NCBI GenBank assembly: GCA_963971285.1
Contig: OZ020257.1
Span: 11,484,602 to 11,548,601, forward strand
DNA from: Astropecten irregularis
Lineage: Eukaryota > Echinodermata > Asteroidea > Paxillosida > Astropectinidae
DNA length: 64,000 nt
Direction: 5' to 3'
Position numbers and translations under genes: made by a program. The notes below the pieces were generated by a model, which searched no databases, was not told the origin of the DNA, and saw nothing but the letters and a program-made list of their open reading frames with translations. Below are positions 24,577-37,022 of the stretch, piece after piece. Numbering within the stretch: the stretch's first letter is position 1; each line of letters starts with the position of its first letter.

Positions 24577-24935
24577 TTAACAAAACAATTTACAAATTTT
24601 ATTATATTAAGCAAAAGCAAAGAATCGTGGATACAAGTCATGTGGAATGAGTGTGTGTGTGTGGGGGGGGGGGGGGGGGTCATGGTTGGCAAGTGCGTTA
24701 AGCACTCACCTCTCATCAATGTGTCCTGGGTTCTATCACGGCTCTTGTCATTATGTGAGTATAGAGTTGGGCTCTTTCCTGTGCTTCACCAGCGCCATCT
24801 TATTAAACAGCTGTTGTGTATTGACATTCGTCTTTTTTCATGTAATTCTTAGTCATGCACATACGTCTGTAGTTATACAGGTTGATATTCAAATGAGTTA
24901 AGCCCACCGCACACTATACGATCCGACTACTACCC

Positions 24936-25097
24936 GACTGGTTTTTGGAAGGATCGCAAAGCATTCTGGGAGTCTTAACCGCGTGATTCGACAGTCGAAT
25001 CTTGCCGACTGGCCATCAGAGTGGGTCTGCGACTGGGAACAATCACGGTTAAGACTCCCAGAATGCTTTGCGATCCTTCCAAAAACCAGTGGGCTTT
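24936..25097. repeat. Long fold-back (about 60-bp arms)
   Basis: The left arm runs actggtttttggaaggatcg, caaagcattctgggagtctt, aaccgcgtgatt; the right arm is its inverse, aatcacggttaagactccca, gaatgctttgcgatccttcc, aaaaaccagt. The loop is only about 50 bases, so the arms are well preserved and probably young. Confidence 0.85.
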
Positions 25098-25787
25098 ACT
25101 CTATTGAAATGACTGACAATGGCAGCGGCTAGGTTCGCAAAGGTTCAGTTGATTTCATTGTTGAAGTTTGCCTTGAAATCAATAACATGCAAACAGATTG
25201 AGTTCATGTAAATGTACTTGCACTTGCAGCAAAAGTTGTCGTTTACATTGCAGTAAGCATCATGTCATCATGGATGTTGTTAATTTCTATTTCTATTTAT
25301 TAATCTCATCCAACAGCAATACAATGCCAATTACAGGGGAGATATTTAAAGAAGAGAAAATAATAACTAAATAAATAAATATTATGTACACTCAATTTTT
25401 GTAATATTTACACACATTTAATACGCATAAGTGTATGATAATTACATGTATTCAGTTTTCAAACTAAGTTAGTTTTTGTAATTTTCGTCTTTGAGAAATC
25501 GGTTCCTCAATTGACACAACACCTATGAGACAAAAACGTTCTCGTTCTCATGTCATAACATGGCATGGTATTATTGGTAGTGTACATTACAGTTGATCAT
25601 TTTGATCATGGAGAGGTTGGCTACATATAAGAACTACGTTTGTTGAAAACACTTGATGTATTGTTGAAGTCCAACATGTACTTTGTGTATGAACATTTCA
25701 ATCATGTTAGGGTTAAGGGAAACTGGGGTTAGTGGCTGAAATGGCTCGACCATCGGGGACAGTCTGTGATGTGGACAGGGAGACTTG

Positions 25788-25919
25788 GGGCCTGTTTGTT
25801 TCGGAGGAATCTGCGGATCCGGGTCCCATTTTTCGGATCCACCTCCTATGCAGGGTAAGCTAAAATGGGATCCGGATCCGAAGGATTCATGATCCTTTGC
25901 GTGAAACAACCAGGCCCTT
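25788..25919. mobile_element. MITE with GGGCCTGTTTGTTTC termini, 3' of copy A
   Basis: The ends ggggcctgtttgtttc and gaaacaaccaggcccttg are inverse. The interior has gcggatccgggtccc and gggatccggatcc. Its paralogue lies 3' of copy B at 35860-35990, so the insertion predates the A/B duplication. Confidence 0.75.
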
Positions 25920-26291
25920 GAATTTATATTGATGGACAAACATGAGTTTGGCAATGAATTTTGTTTGCTACATGGTTGTTCATACTTGTGCATGTATAAG
26001 TTTGGCATGCCTGGGAATTCGGCATTCCGGGGAATTTTCCAGAGGAAATTGAACGGACGGAAAGCCGTCCTTTGAAATATGCACCATCAATTATTTTGTG
26101 TATTGCTTTAGGAGTCCCGAGGAACTGTCTGCTAGGTTTTCTTGAGTCTCTCTGCGTTAGTGTTTCACCCACGTATACAGTTACTGATTTCCATATTTTT
26201 ACAGACAAATAGGCCTACTCCTCTAAAACAATTATCTTCTATTATTTATAATGTGCACATTGAATTAAAATGAATTTGAATTCTTCCTGAA

Positions 26292-28386
26292 CTAAGGATA
26301 TGAACTATTCATATGCAGTAATGGTGGACAAGTAACATTGAAATTCATTCCTGGAGCTACCCTTTGGACCGCCCGCACCCTTTTAAGACTGAAATCATAC
26401 AGGCCTCGTTTGTAATATTTGGCAACATTTTGAAAATGCGACTCAATGACTTCGGCACATTTTTTCCTCAGTGGTTTACCAGCGCACCAGCCACTGTCGC
26501 TAACTGGATCGTTCCAGGTATCGTACATAAGCAGTTGTATGTCCGTTTCATTCTCAAAGGCTTTACACGTTGGTATCAACCGGTCAACATAACGCAAGGC
26601 GATACAGTATCCCTGCTCAAAGGGACTCAGGCTACGTCCCTGTGAGCGAAAGTAAGGCCTATGGACGACGGTGGAAACATCATGTATGATTTCATGGGGT
26701 TTGATGAAACCTGGTGAGAAGTACTTCTTGTTGTAACTGGCAAGCTGGCCTTCGTCGACGTTGATGTGCCAGTCGTACCTATCGTGCTCAAAGTGGAATG
26801 CGTAGCTCATTATGACAGGAGCTGGATATGCAAACTGGCGCTTGTGAATTTTCAAGAAGGCCTCTTCAAATCGGGTAACCTGCAAATTGAAATTGATACA
26901 ATTACGGAAATTTCCGTGAATAACATATAAAAACAGACATCAATAATCTTCAAATCCTGTTGCAAACTTAATTAACATGACATTCTTAAAGGTAGTATCA
27001 TACTTTGGTAAGAAACCAAAACAGAAATGTTCACACATTTACGTATAACTTTGAGGATATGAAGATGGTGCTGGTAGAAACGTTTTGTTAAAATATTTCT
27101 GCCTGAAATGGTGTATTTATCCAGAAATTACGACCGAAAATCTTTTTGATCTTTTAAAAGATAAAAAATAAAAGAGAAAAGACTTAAGAAATGCTGTGGC
27201 TGTTTTTCACTATTTTCTCACAAAGTGGGCACCGTATGGGACTGAAATTTTCTCAGATGACTGTTACTGTATACCTGTTTTGATATTTTTTGCCCATGAA
27301 TCCGTGTATTTAACCAAAGTATGATATACTACCTTTAAGACAATATCATAGATTGGTGACATTATCTGCATGTAATAATGTAACGATTATATTGAATGCG
27401 GCAAACGCGACTTAAGTCGTTGGTATTGAAGAAAACGACGTGATTTTCACGTTTATCATACATGTTATATGCAAAAATAACGTTGTTCTCTGAAAGTAAA
27501 CAATATTCATCAAATTAATTCTTTATTTCTCTATATGCAGGGACATAGTTGAGAAGTTAGGGATATGTTTACTCACGTTGAGATATTTCATGATATAATT
27601 TCGGCAATTGGTCACCGTGTCTCTCCAGATATACGTGGGAAAGTAGCCCCAGTTTGCGACTAGCCCCTTTCCGAATGCAATGAATGTGGCTTTGTTAATA
27701 GTTTTGTACTCCGATGTGATTTTACCGTAGACTTTCAGTTTGTCCCCGTTGAAGATATTCTCTGGGGTAACGGGCGAGGTGAACATGATGTCAGTATCCA
27801 TCCAAGCTAAAATTGGAGTGTCTACGTAGAGATCTAGGAAGTAACCATTCCATATTTGTCTCCAGTAGCCAGAATCTCTGTGTTTCTTAAAAGGTATAGA
27901 GGTGAGTACCGTAGGATCTGCTGGTAAAGGCTGGAACTTCATGTCAAACGCAACGCCCAGCGTGTCTTCTTGAGCCTTCAGAGCAGCAGCAAAGTCGTGG
28001 TCCTGTTTAGATTCCGCGTCGAATATCAGAGTGATGGAACCGTATTCACGGGGCCAGAAGGCAGCAGCAGTTGGCAACAAGATACAGAAGAGTTTCTTCA
28101 CAAGTGAAGGTTTAGAAGTCATGTGGATAGCCATTGTCATGCCAAGACCTCGGGTCAGACTGGTATTAGTACGCACCCTCGTCGTATGAACGGAATGACT
28201 CCTGTTACCGATGATGACCATATGATTTATTTGATCCACGTTGTCACTCCGCGTGATACTGTCACCGTTTCCCAGTCGCGCGGTTAAAAGGCGTCCAACT
28301 CCTAGACGATTATTAAACAACAGCCAGACACAAACCAGACTGATTGCAATCAGACACACCTTCAGACACAATTGTTTCCTTGCCAT
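26292..28386 (-). CDS. Copy A: type II membrane DxD protein, putative glycosyltransferase
   Basis: Exon 1 is 28386-27577 and exon 2 is 26879-26292, joined in phase 0 through CAAC|gtgagt and tttgcag|GTTACC, giving 465 residues. The N terminus has a short basic tail and one membrane segment (about 8-25), so the rest should be luminal. WMDTD at 195-199 fits the metal-binding DxD of GT-A glycosyltransferases, and VDEGQ at 311-315 is another conserved acidic patch. Sequons lie at N61, N74, N270 (made by the splice junction), N451 and N461. The length and layout suit a Golgi sugar transferase; substrate and family are unknown. The start is ATCATCATGG, directly after a pyrimidine-rich ctag, so a 5' untranslated exon probably lies upstream. 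No stop or frameshift is seen, so this copy is likely functional. Confidence 0.85.
26990..27334. mobile_element. TTAA-type MITE in the intron of copy A
   Basis: TTAA duplications lie at 26986-26989 and 27335-27338. The same insertion exists in the copy B intron (34434-34786) and is missing from the introns of copies C, D and E, which keep an undivided TTAA at the site or, in E, a one-base variant nearby. Confidence 0.85.
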
Positions 28387-28860
28387 GATGATACGATCTA
28401 GAAAAAAAATCAAGTAAAATAAATGCAACAAACAAACCGAAACAAAAACATTTAGAATTCTCCCCAAAGCGAAATTAGCCCCTCACATTTTGAGGTAAAC
28501 ACTTCCATTATGGAAGTGCCGTTACGTTGTATCAAACACACTCATGCAATGCACACACCGAGAACACGCACCGTGATAGGACGATGATATCAGGCCGTGC
28601 TTCGTTCATTCTATCCCCGTATATTATAAGCCCATCGGACATTAATGATGACACTAATGGACTGCAACTGTTACCATCAAAGATACATAGATCACTTTTC
28701 AAGACCACTGAGAACGTTACAATAATTTTGATGGCATAAAACAATATTTACCATGAAGAACACGCCTAGAAAAATACTCCTTTATACCAGCAATGGCTAA
28801 CAAATCCGTGGCTGTCGGTTTGGTAGAGTTGGAGGATACTGTGTGGCTGATCAACTTGCT
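28387..28860 (-). promoter_or_regulatory. Conserved 5' flank of copy A (candidate promoter and 5' untranslated exon)
   Basis: This stretch is kept almost unchanged upstream of copies B (32900-33372), C (41225-41706) and D (55145-55620). In gene orientation it contains gggcttataatatacgggg (TATA-like), a cttccataatggaag palindrome, and a tttttttctag acceptor just before the start-codon exon. The functional reading is inference. Confidence 0.45.
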
Positions 28861-28891
28861 TTACTGCAACTTTAACAGCATAATCACGTGA
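28793..28891 (+). other. Divergent small ORF (MANKSVAVG...), 32 codons
   Basis: An ATG in fair context (agcaATGG) opens a small frame pointing away from copy A. The same opening words occur upstream of B (minus, 32974) and D (plus, 55549), where the frame runs on for 66-69 codons. Upstream of C the ATG is lost. It is more probably part of the shared flank than a gene; listed because it recurs. Confidence 0.2.
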
Positions 28892-28939
28892 TGCGACAGG
28901 TCTTCTGACTGGCATCCACTGATCACTGTGCATGGTGTA

Positions 28940-29475
28940 CACAGGGGCGGATCTAGCTTTTTGCTAGGGGGGGGGGGGGGGGTTACCCGCGGAGTGAAAT
29001 TTTGTAGCCAGGCACTGCGAGGAAGCGGAGCGACCAAGCCCGAGGGCGGGAAGCGCCCGGGGGGGTGTGGAAGGGTGTGTCCCCCTTTTTTGGTAAGGAG
29101 CAATTTCAATTTGACATTTGAAATGGTGCAATCTGATGCATACTATAGTCATCATTTCTACAATATTCTTAAAGGCAGGATTGATGTACTAAATTAAGAA
29201 ATAGGTTATATTTATTTCATGTAGTAGACCCTACACTGAAAATAATACACCATGAACAATTGCAAACGTATGTAAGTGCATTCATTATTATTCCAAATGA
29301 GCTGTCTTTATTAGCTGAGCAGTATCTAGCTTTTTGCTAAGGGAAGGGGTTGACCAGTGGGTTGACCCAATAAGGATTAGCTGCGACTTCCTGGCATCTA
29401 CTAACATAATGGAGACATGATGGAGACGTCTTTTTAAATCAACAGTTTAATACAAGTTATGCATATTTTGCATTT
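28940..29475. repeat. Distal 5' flank block of copy A with hAT-like ends and a poly-G run
   Basis: It begins with acaggggcggatctagc and a G run near 28968-28982, followed by gtgaaattttgtagccaggc. The part 29090-29475 recurs inverted at 40620-41010, 47660-48030 and 58590-58985. Its ends resemble the CAGGGGCGGATC termini of hAT-derived elements. Confidence 0.65.
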
Positions 29476-29797
29476 TTTCTCTGTGGTCTAACTGAAACCG
29501 GAATATTACCTTGTGGGAAACAATAAACCAATTATTATTACATTTCAGTGACCGGGTGAGCATATAAAATGAAAGCACACAGTCATGTACACAGTACATT
29601 GTACATGTATTAAAAACTTTAAAACTTTCCCAGCCTATTCACACAGAATAGAACGTACAGAAGAATATGCATTTCGACGTTTGAACAGATGCATGCAATT
29701 ACTTCACACATTCCATTTTATGTAACTGTCATTCTTTTTTTAAATGAAGCATGCACCCACCAAAAACAACACAAAGTACAGAAAGAACAACAAAACC

Positions 29798-29887
29798 AAC
29801 AGCAACAGCAGCAGCAACAGCAACTACAAGAACAACAGCAACAACAACAACAACAACAACAGCAACAACAACAACAGCAACAACAAC
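29798..29887. repeat. CAG/CAA microsatellite
   Basis: Runs of cag and caa triplets give Gln, Ser/Asn and Thr homopolymer frames on one strand and poly-Cys or poly-Val on the other. No flanking exon signals support translation. Confidence 0.9.
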
Positions 29888-30149
29888 TATATAGAGATTG
29901 TGTCTGTTGAAGACAGAACACAAGGCCTTTCCGATTTATGATATTACAAATCGTCAAAACATTATACACATAAAGACATTGGATTAAGATATTAAGCTTT
30001 AAACTAGTTTGAAGAGAACGTGAACCTTTAATCTTAAGTCACGTGACTTGGTCATGTTTGTGTCACAGGGAAAGACCTTGCCTAACATTGAGTTTTGGTG
30101 AAAGAATCAACTTAATATCTCAAACCGTTGATTTTTAAAGATTTTGATT

Positions 30150-32600
30150 ATTTAATTCAAATCGCTTGTATTTTGACACCTGATGACGTCATGATGACGA
30201 ACAATTTCGGGAGACAACTACCCAATGGACTTTCTTCAGACCAAGTTTGGTTAAGATCGGCTGTTTAAAAGTGACCAAAGTGCCGCAGACAAAATTTGCG
30301 TACAAAGTCTATAGGAATTGAGGAGACGAAGACAAAGTAAAATCCCAACAAACGCAATAGAATTTCATCATGGGAAAAGCCAAAAAAAAAAAAAAAAAGA
30401 ACAAAAACAAAGGCTTTTCGCTGACGCGAAAAAGCCACAAAAAATCGAACAATAACAATAGGTGTTCGACATGAACCCGGACACCTAAAAAAGCCTTATC
30501 TTAATTAGTTCTTGCTCAAACTGTCTGTTAGTTGTTGTTGTTTTTTCGTTTCAGTTCGGTTCGATGTGGTAGGGTTCGATTATAGTTACGTATTTCGTTC
30601 GTTAGTCGATATCTTTGAATCAACCAACAACAACAATTCACCACATTATTGCCAGAAAACCATCATTTCAAAAATAATTTCCGCGCGTCTTCATAGGCAA
30701 TATAATCAGCATGAGCTCTGTCTTCATTTTAAGAATCGTAATTGTAATGAAACCCGCTGGGTGGTGTGGTTTTTAATGCTGCAATTATCATATAAATGAG
30801 TTCCATTTTTCATACATCAGCGAGCTTTTACATGTCAAGAATAATATTCAGCCTATAAATTTCCCTTTGTGATGTTGAAGACAGGAGTCATTAGGTTTGC
30901 TGTCATTAGTTTTCTATTGTGTGTATATACTCCTAATGGCTCCTCTGCCTGTTTTCATAATATACAACTTGTATTTCACAAGCCAGGAATTGGGGGACAT
31001 GTACCATGACGGAATGCATTTGGCTTTCAATTTAGCTTTCTATGACGTCGTGTGCATAATAACCGCATTACAATGTACATACACTACATCATTCCTACCA
31101 CGAGAGTGCAACAATCATTTCAGCAAAAGCTTGGGGTGGCACTATAATAAAAATAATCAATAATTCAACTTGGGCCCATCATATGGCTTCAAATATATTT
31201 ACTCTGGACAGCCATCCTTAAACTGTTGTATCACTGTTTTTAAACGTAATGTTAGTAGTTAACAGTTTTCTTGCAAACGGATCTTCCTAATTGCTCTGTT
31301 TTTTGGTCTCCCCTTTGCTTTAGCCCTCACCTTCCAGTTGCCCTCTGGGCATTGTGTTGGGCAATATTTGTAAAAAAATGAATACATAAATCAATAAATA
31401 CATCACTCTGGAAAGTCGGAATATAGCGCAACAATTGAGAATTTCGGTTTCCCACCCCAGCAACTGACTTCAGACTATATTGGGCCTCAATATTTATTGA
31501 AGCCATTATATGTACATTCCTGTTATAAAGGACTATGCATGACACACTGGCCTGCATTGAGTGTAATTTTCACGTGGCTTTCAGAGAGCATAATAAGAAT
31601 TAAATTCATTTTGTGAATTTTCCAATATTAACTTGATATTGTGGTTTTGGGAACAACCACTAGGTGTTCGGGGTCTCATTTCGTAGAGTGGAACTGTAAT
31701 GTGAACGTACATGACGCACACCAGCCTGTATGTTGGAACGTATGTGATCAATTGTCCTTCGTACAATGGCATATTGAAATACATGTACATGTACACCTAA
31801 ACTGCGTGACTGAACAAATACTGATCATGCTGGTTGCAGTATTCGTTCACTAACTGATAGCGTATAATGGCATCACCTTTAAACATATATAATAGGGTAT
31901 GGACAATAACTTCCAATTAGTTCATCACAAGCAACTGGACATTTACAGAAGTCATTGCACACGATGTAAATATTTTGCAATTATCACTCACGTATATCAT
32001 GTTATTACCCAGTAAACAGTATTTGAATAATGACGTCATTTTTCCTTTAAAAGCGCGTAACTCCGGTTGAATTACGTCACCACGTTCAAACTTCACAAAC
32101 ATGACAAAGTGCTCTTGGGCTTCATACTTACCAAATTTGGCGGAAATCCTTTATTCACTTTCGGATAACGTAATCACTGTATATCTTTGATCAACCGTAG
32201 AGGGTGCTATACACCCCGTACGACGTCATCGTTTATATTTTCTGAAAGCCCAAGAACTACTCTATCTTTTAGCCCTCTCTGTTTTATGTGCCGTTTTTGA
32301 GTTATTTTGTGTTAAACTTCAGCTTTTAGTTACACCAGAAGTGAATGCAATTTATACGCAACATTATATATATTAATTGTTGAGATTTAGGTGTTGAGTA
32401 ACATAATGTCAATATCAAAATCGTAGGACATGTGGACAAGTTATAGAGCACCAACGGTTTTCATAAAAACGCGTGTAATTTGATACCCTATGACGTAATC
32501 ATGATGACGTCAATCTTCTAAATTCAACTTGACATCACGACTGAAGTAAAGTTCCCACCAAGTTTCACGTCAATATCTTAATTTATTATAACTGTCATAT
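30150..32600. repeat. Block Y: duplicated non-coding segment (inverse of 55920-58330 and, in part, 45770-47380)
   Basis: Landmarks are the gtgttcgacatgaacccggacac word pair, gccaccccaagcttttgctg, the TGACGTCAT-rich stretches near 30180, 32030 and 32510, and tatatattaattgttgagattt. Three 95-codon frames at 30512, 46756 and 57684 come from its three copies; they begin at TTG rather than ATG and are not called genes. Confidence 0.75.
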
Positions 32601-33372
32601 AGAAGTCATAAAGAGGATGCTGGTGTTAGAAACATACCGTTCAATGTTTTCCACCTGAAATGCTGTATTTATCCAGAAATGTGTAAAACAACGACGGAAA
32701 ATCTTTTTGATCTTTTAAAAGAATTTTACAGAATTGGTAAGACAAACTTCAAGATCAAAGATTCACATAAAACTTACACAGTATAATGGTGATGATATAG
32801 GAGAAAACATCCCATGAAATGTTTTTGTTTGAAATGCCATATTCGTTGAGAAATAAATGAAACTATTTTCCGATTGGAATAAATCGCTTCGAAGCGTTTG
32901 CAGTAAAGCAAGTTGATCAGCCACACAGTATCCTCCAACTCTACCAAACCGACAGCCACGGATTTGTTAGCCATTGCTGATCAAGGCGTATTTTTATCAT
33001 GAGGAGTGTTCTTCAGGGAAAATATTGTTTTATGCCATCAAAATTATTGTAAAGGTTCTCGGTGGTCATGACAAGTGATCTACGTTTTCTTTCATGGTAA
33101 CAGTTGCAGTCCATTAGTGTCATTATTAATGTCCGATGGGCTTATAATATACGGGGATAGAATGAACGAAGCACGGCCTGATATCATCGTCCTATCACGG
33201 TGCGTGTTCTGGGTGTGTGCATTCCATGAGTGTGTTTGATACAACGTAACGGCACTTCCATAATGGAAGTGTTTACCTCAAAATGTGAGGGGCTAATTTC
33301 GCTTTGGGGAGAAGTATAAATGTTTTTGTTTCGGTTTGTTTGTTGCATTTATTTTTTCTAGATCGTATCATC

Positions 33373-35484
33373 ATGACAAGGAAACGAGTGTGTCTGAAGG
33401 TGTGTCTGATTGCAATCAGTCTGGTTTGTGTCTGGCTGTTGTTTAATAATAGTCTAGGAGTTGCAGGCCTTTTAACCGGGCGACTGGGAAACGGTGACAG
33501 TATCACGCGGAGTGACATCGATCAAATGAATCGTATGGCCATCATCGGTAACTGGAGTCATTCCGTTCACACGACGAGGGTGCGTACTATTACAAGTCTG
33601 ACCCGAGGTCATGACAATGGCATGACAATGGTTATCCACATGACTTCTAAACCTTCACTTGTGAAGAAACTCTTCTGTATCTTGATGCGTTCTGCTGCTG
33701 CCTTCTTGCCGCGTAAATACGGCTCCATCACTCTGATATTCGACGCGGAATCTAAACAGGACCAGGACTTTGCTGCTGCTCTAAAGGCTCAAGAAGACAC
33801 GCTGGGCGTTGCGTTTGACATGAAGTTCCAGCCTTTACCAGCAGATCCTACGGTACTCACCTCTATACCTTTTAAGAAACACAGAGATGCTGGCTACTGG
33901 AGACAAATATGGAATGGTTACTTCCTAGATATCTACGTAGACACTCCAATTTTAGCTTGGATGGATACTGACATCATGTTCACCTCACCCGTTACCCCAG
34001 AGAATATCTTCAACGGGGACAAACTGAAAGTCTACGGTAAAATTACCAAGGAGTACAAAAGTATTAACAAAGCCACATTCATCGCATTCGGAAAGGGGCT
34101 AGTCGCAAACTGGGGCTACTTTCCCACGTATATCTGGAGGGACACGGTGACCAATTGCCGAAATTATATCATGAAATACCTCAACGTGAGTAAACATATC
34201 CCTAACTTCTCAGCTAATATGTCCCTGCATATAGAGAAATAAAGAATTAATTTGATGAATATTGTTTACTTTCAGAGAACAACGTTATTTTTTGCATATA
34301 ACTTACCATGTATGATAAACGTGAAAATCACGTCGTTTTCTTAAATACCAACGACGTAAGTCGCGTTTGCCGCATTCAATATAATCGTTACATTACATGC
34401 AGATAATGTCACCAATCTATGATATTGTCTTAAAGGTAGTATCATACTTTAGTTTTTGTCAAAAAAATACAGATTCATGGGCAAAAATAGCAAAACAGAT
34501 ACAGTAACAGTCATCTGTGAAAATGTCAGTCCCATACGGTGCCCACTTTGTGAGAAAATAGTGAAAAACAGCCACAGCATTTCTTAAGTCTTTTCTCTTT
34601 TATTTTTTATCTTTTAAAAGATCAAAAAGATTTTCACGGCGGTCGCAATTTCTGGATAAATACACCATTTCAGACGGAAATATTTTAACAATATGTTTCT
34701 ACCAGTACCATCTTCATATCCTCAAAGTTATACGTAAGTCTGTGAACATTTCTGTTTTGGTTTCTTACCAAAGTATGATACTACCCTTAAGAATGTCATG
34801 TTAATTAAGTTTGCAACAGGATTTGAAGATTATTGATGTCTGTTTTTCCATTTTATTCACGGAAATTTCCCTAATTGTATCAATTTCAATTTGCAGGTTA
34901 CCCGATTTGAAGAGGCCTTCTTGAAAATTCACCAGCGCCAGTTTGCATATCCAGCCCCTGTCATATTGAGCTACGCCTTCCACTTTGAACACGATAGGTA
35001 CGACTGGCACATCAACGTCGACGAAGGCCAGCTTGCCAGTTACAACAAGAAGTACTTCTCACCAGGTTTCATCAAACCCCATGAAATCATACATGATGTT
35101 TCCACCGTCGTCCATAGGCTTTACTTTCGCCCACAGGGACGTAGCCTGAGTCCCTTTGAGCAGGGATATTGTATCGCCTTGCGTCATGTTGACCGGTTGA
35201 TACCAATGTGCAAAGCCTTCGAGAATGAAATGGACAAGCAACTGCTTATGTACGATACCTGGAAAGATCCAGTTAGCGACAGTGGCTGGTGCGCTGGTAA
35301 ACCACTGAGGAAGAAATGTGCCGAAGTCATTGAGTCGCATTTCCAAAATGTTGCCAAATATTACAAACGAGGCCTGTATGATTTCAGTCTTAAAAGGGTG
35401 CGGGCGGTCCAAAGGGTAGCTGCAGGAATGAATTTCAATGTTACTTGTCCACCATTACTGCATATGAATAGTTCATATCCGTAG
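33373..35484 (+). CDS. Copy B: type II membrane DxD protein, putative glycosyltransferase
   Basis: Exons 33373-34185 and 34897-35484 join in phase 0 into 466 residues. Compared with copy A the protein is one residue longer, owing to a small change near residue 80 (RGHDNGMTM against RGLGMTM). The membrane segment, the WMDTD motif and all exon 2 cysteines are unchanged. The start ATG at 33373 follows the same ttttttctag acceptor-like sequence, but here +4 is A (ATGACA). An open frame runs 69 bases further 5' but begins at TTG and crosses the acceptor, so it was not used. An AATAAA at 35533-35538, about 50 bases after the stop, is a credible poly(A) signal. B stands head to head with A across a 5-kb spacer. 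Confidence 0.85.
34434..34786. mobile_element. TTAA-type MITE in the intron of copy B
   Basis: Flanking TTAA lies at 34430-34433 and 34787-34790. It sits at the same intron position and in the same gene-relative orientation as the copy A element. The empty site tatcttaagaatgacatg is seen in the intron of copy C near 42776. Confidence 0.9.
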
Positions 35485-35859
35485 TTCAGGAAGAATTCAA
35501 ATTCATTTTAATTCAATGTGCACATTATAAATAATAAAAGATAATTGTTTTAGGGGAGTAGGCCTACTTGTCTGTAAAAATATGGAAATCAGTAACAGTA
35601 TACGTGGGTGAAACACTAACGCAGAGAGACTCAAGAAAACCTAGCAGACAGTTCCTCGGGACTCCTAAAGCAATACACAAAAATAATTGATGGTGCATAT
35701 TTCAAAGGACGGCTTTCCGTCCGTTCAATTTCCCCTGGAAAATTCCCCGGAATGCCGAACTCCCAGGCATGCCAAACTTATACATGCACAAGTATGAACA
35801 ACCATGTAGCAAACAAAATTCATTCCCAAACTCATGTTTGTCCATCAATATAAATTCAA

Positions 35860-35990
35860 GGGCCTGTTTGTTTCACGCAAAGGATCATAAATCCTTCGGA
35901 TCCGGATCCCATTTTAGCTTACCCTGCATAGGAGGTGGATCCGAAAAATGGGACCCGGAACCGCAGATTCCTCCGAAACAAACAGGCCCC
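35860..35990. mobile_element. MITE with GGGCCTGTTTGTTTC termini, 3' of copy B
   Basis: It is the inverse-orientation paralogue of 25788-25919, with the same GGATCCGGATCC interior and inverse ends. Confidence 0.75.
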
Positions 35991-36278
35991 AAGTCTCCCT
36001 GTCCACATCACATACTGTCCCCGATGGTCGAGCCATTTCAGCCACTAACCCCAGTTTCCCTTAACCCTAACATGATTGAAATGTTCATACACAAAGTACA
36101 TGTTGGACTTCAACTGCCGCTGTCATTGTCAGTCATTTCAATAGAGTAACTCATTTGAATATCAACCTGTTTAACTACAGACGTATGTGCATATGACCAT
36201 GGAGGAAGGTCCTTCCTCCATGATATGACTAAGAATTACATGAAAAAAGACGAATGTCAATACACAACAGCAGTTTAA

Positions 36279-36654
36279 AGGCATTGCATACTTTTGGTAA
36301 TGACTCTGAAAATGTATGGCAATAAAAACTTACTTGGTGAGAAGTACAGCTGCTTTGGATAGTATAATGCATATTGAGAAACGTTCAATTCGAAGTACCG
36401 CGGTTATGGAAAAATATGTCACTTTTTATCTCCAAAAATTATGAATCTGAGAAGCGTTATGGCCGTAACGCTTCTCAGCTATTGACTTACTGCTCTCTGG
36501 CGTGAAATAACCGCTCTCGTTTGTCGCCAAAATCTCAAAAACGCTACCACCTTTTGAATTGAAACTTTCACAGGTTAGTTGTATGGTATATATAAACAAT
36601 TATATTGGTTTGAAACAAACATTAGGCTCAAATTACCAAACGTATGCAATCCCT
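36279..36654. mobile_element. TTAA-type MITE, family 2
   Basis: TTAA lies on both sides (36275-36278 and 36655-36658). The termini aggcattgcatacttttggt and accaaacgtatgcaatccct are inverse copies. The interior differs from family 1 and holds the gagaagcgttatggccgtaa / cgcttctcag dyad. Confidence 0.75.
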
Positions 36655-36682
36655 TTAATAGATAAATTTAAAAGTCACTCGC

Positions 36683-37022
36683 TTGAAAATTCACCAGCGT
36701 CAGTACGCCTACCCAGCCAGACTCATACTTATAAGCTACGCCTACGCCTTCTACTTTGAACACGACAGGTACGACTGGCACATCAACGTCACCGAAGGCC
36801 AGCTTGCCAGTTACAACAAGAGGTACTTCTCACCAGGTTTCATCAAACCCCATGAAATCATACCGGATGTTTCCATCATCATCCATCAGTGGCTGGTGCA
36901 CTTGTAACCCACTGAGGAAAAAGTGTGCCGAAATCATTGAGTCGCATTTTCAAAATGTTCCCAAATATTACAAACGAGGCCTGTATGATTTCAGTCTTAA
37001 AAGGGTGTGGGCGGTCCAAAAG
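36683..37022 (+). pseudogene. Decayed exon-2 fragment of the DxD gene family
   Basis: The fragment begins within exon 2 (TTGAAAATTCACCAG) and runs to the RVWAVQ region. It has a 6-base duplication near SYAYAF and a deletion of about 165 bases that removes the segment after DVS..VH and shifts the frame, so a stop follows quickly at about 36905. No exon 1 or acceptor precedes it. It is more diverged than the five full copies, so it is probably an older remnant. On the right it runs straight into LINE sequence. Confidence 0.8.

Larger units (their letters stand above)
25480..28880. repeat. Segmental duplication arm containing copy A (inverse of 32880-36150)
   Basis: The copy A gene, its intron element, 3' flank and proximal 5' flank match the region around copy B in opposite orientation. 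Matching landmarks are the GGGCCTGTTTGTTT element, the acgggtgaaacactaacgc stretch and the cacttccattatggaagtg palindrome upstream. Confidence 0.8.
32880..36150. repeat. Segmental duplication arm containing copy B (inverse of 25480-28880)
   Basis: It matches the copy A region in opposite orientation through gene, intron element and 3' flank. Upstream of about 32898 it leaves A and instead follows the 5' flank of copy D. Confidence 0.8.

Noticed and set aside
28387..28467. N-terminal extension MGRILNVFVSVC... of copies A and B
   Set aside because: The frame opens with TTG, crosses a ctag acceptor-like site and is missing as such in C and D; the ATG after ATCATC is shared by all copies.
29718..29969. 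Poly-Cys, poly-Gln and poly-Val frames
   Set aside because: They are translations of the CAG/CAA microsatellite without splice or start support.
30512..30799. 95-codon ORF repeated at 46756-47043 and 57684-57971
   Set aside because: All three begin at TTG and lie in the recent non-coding duplication block; frame preservation is explained by youth, and no family resemblance was seen.
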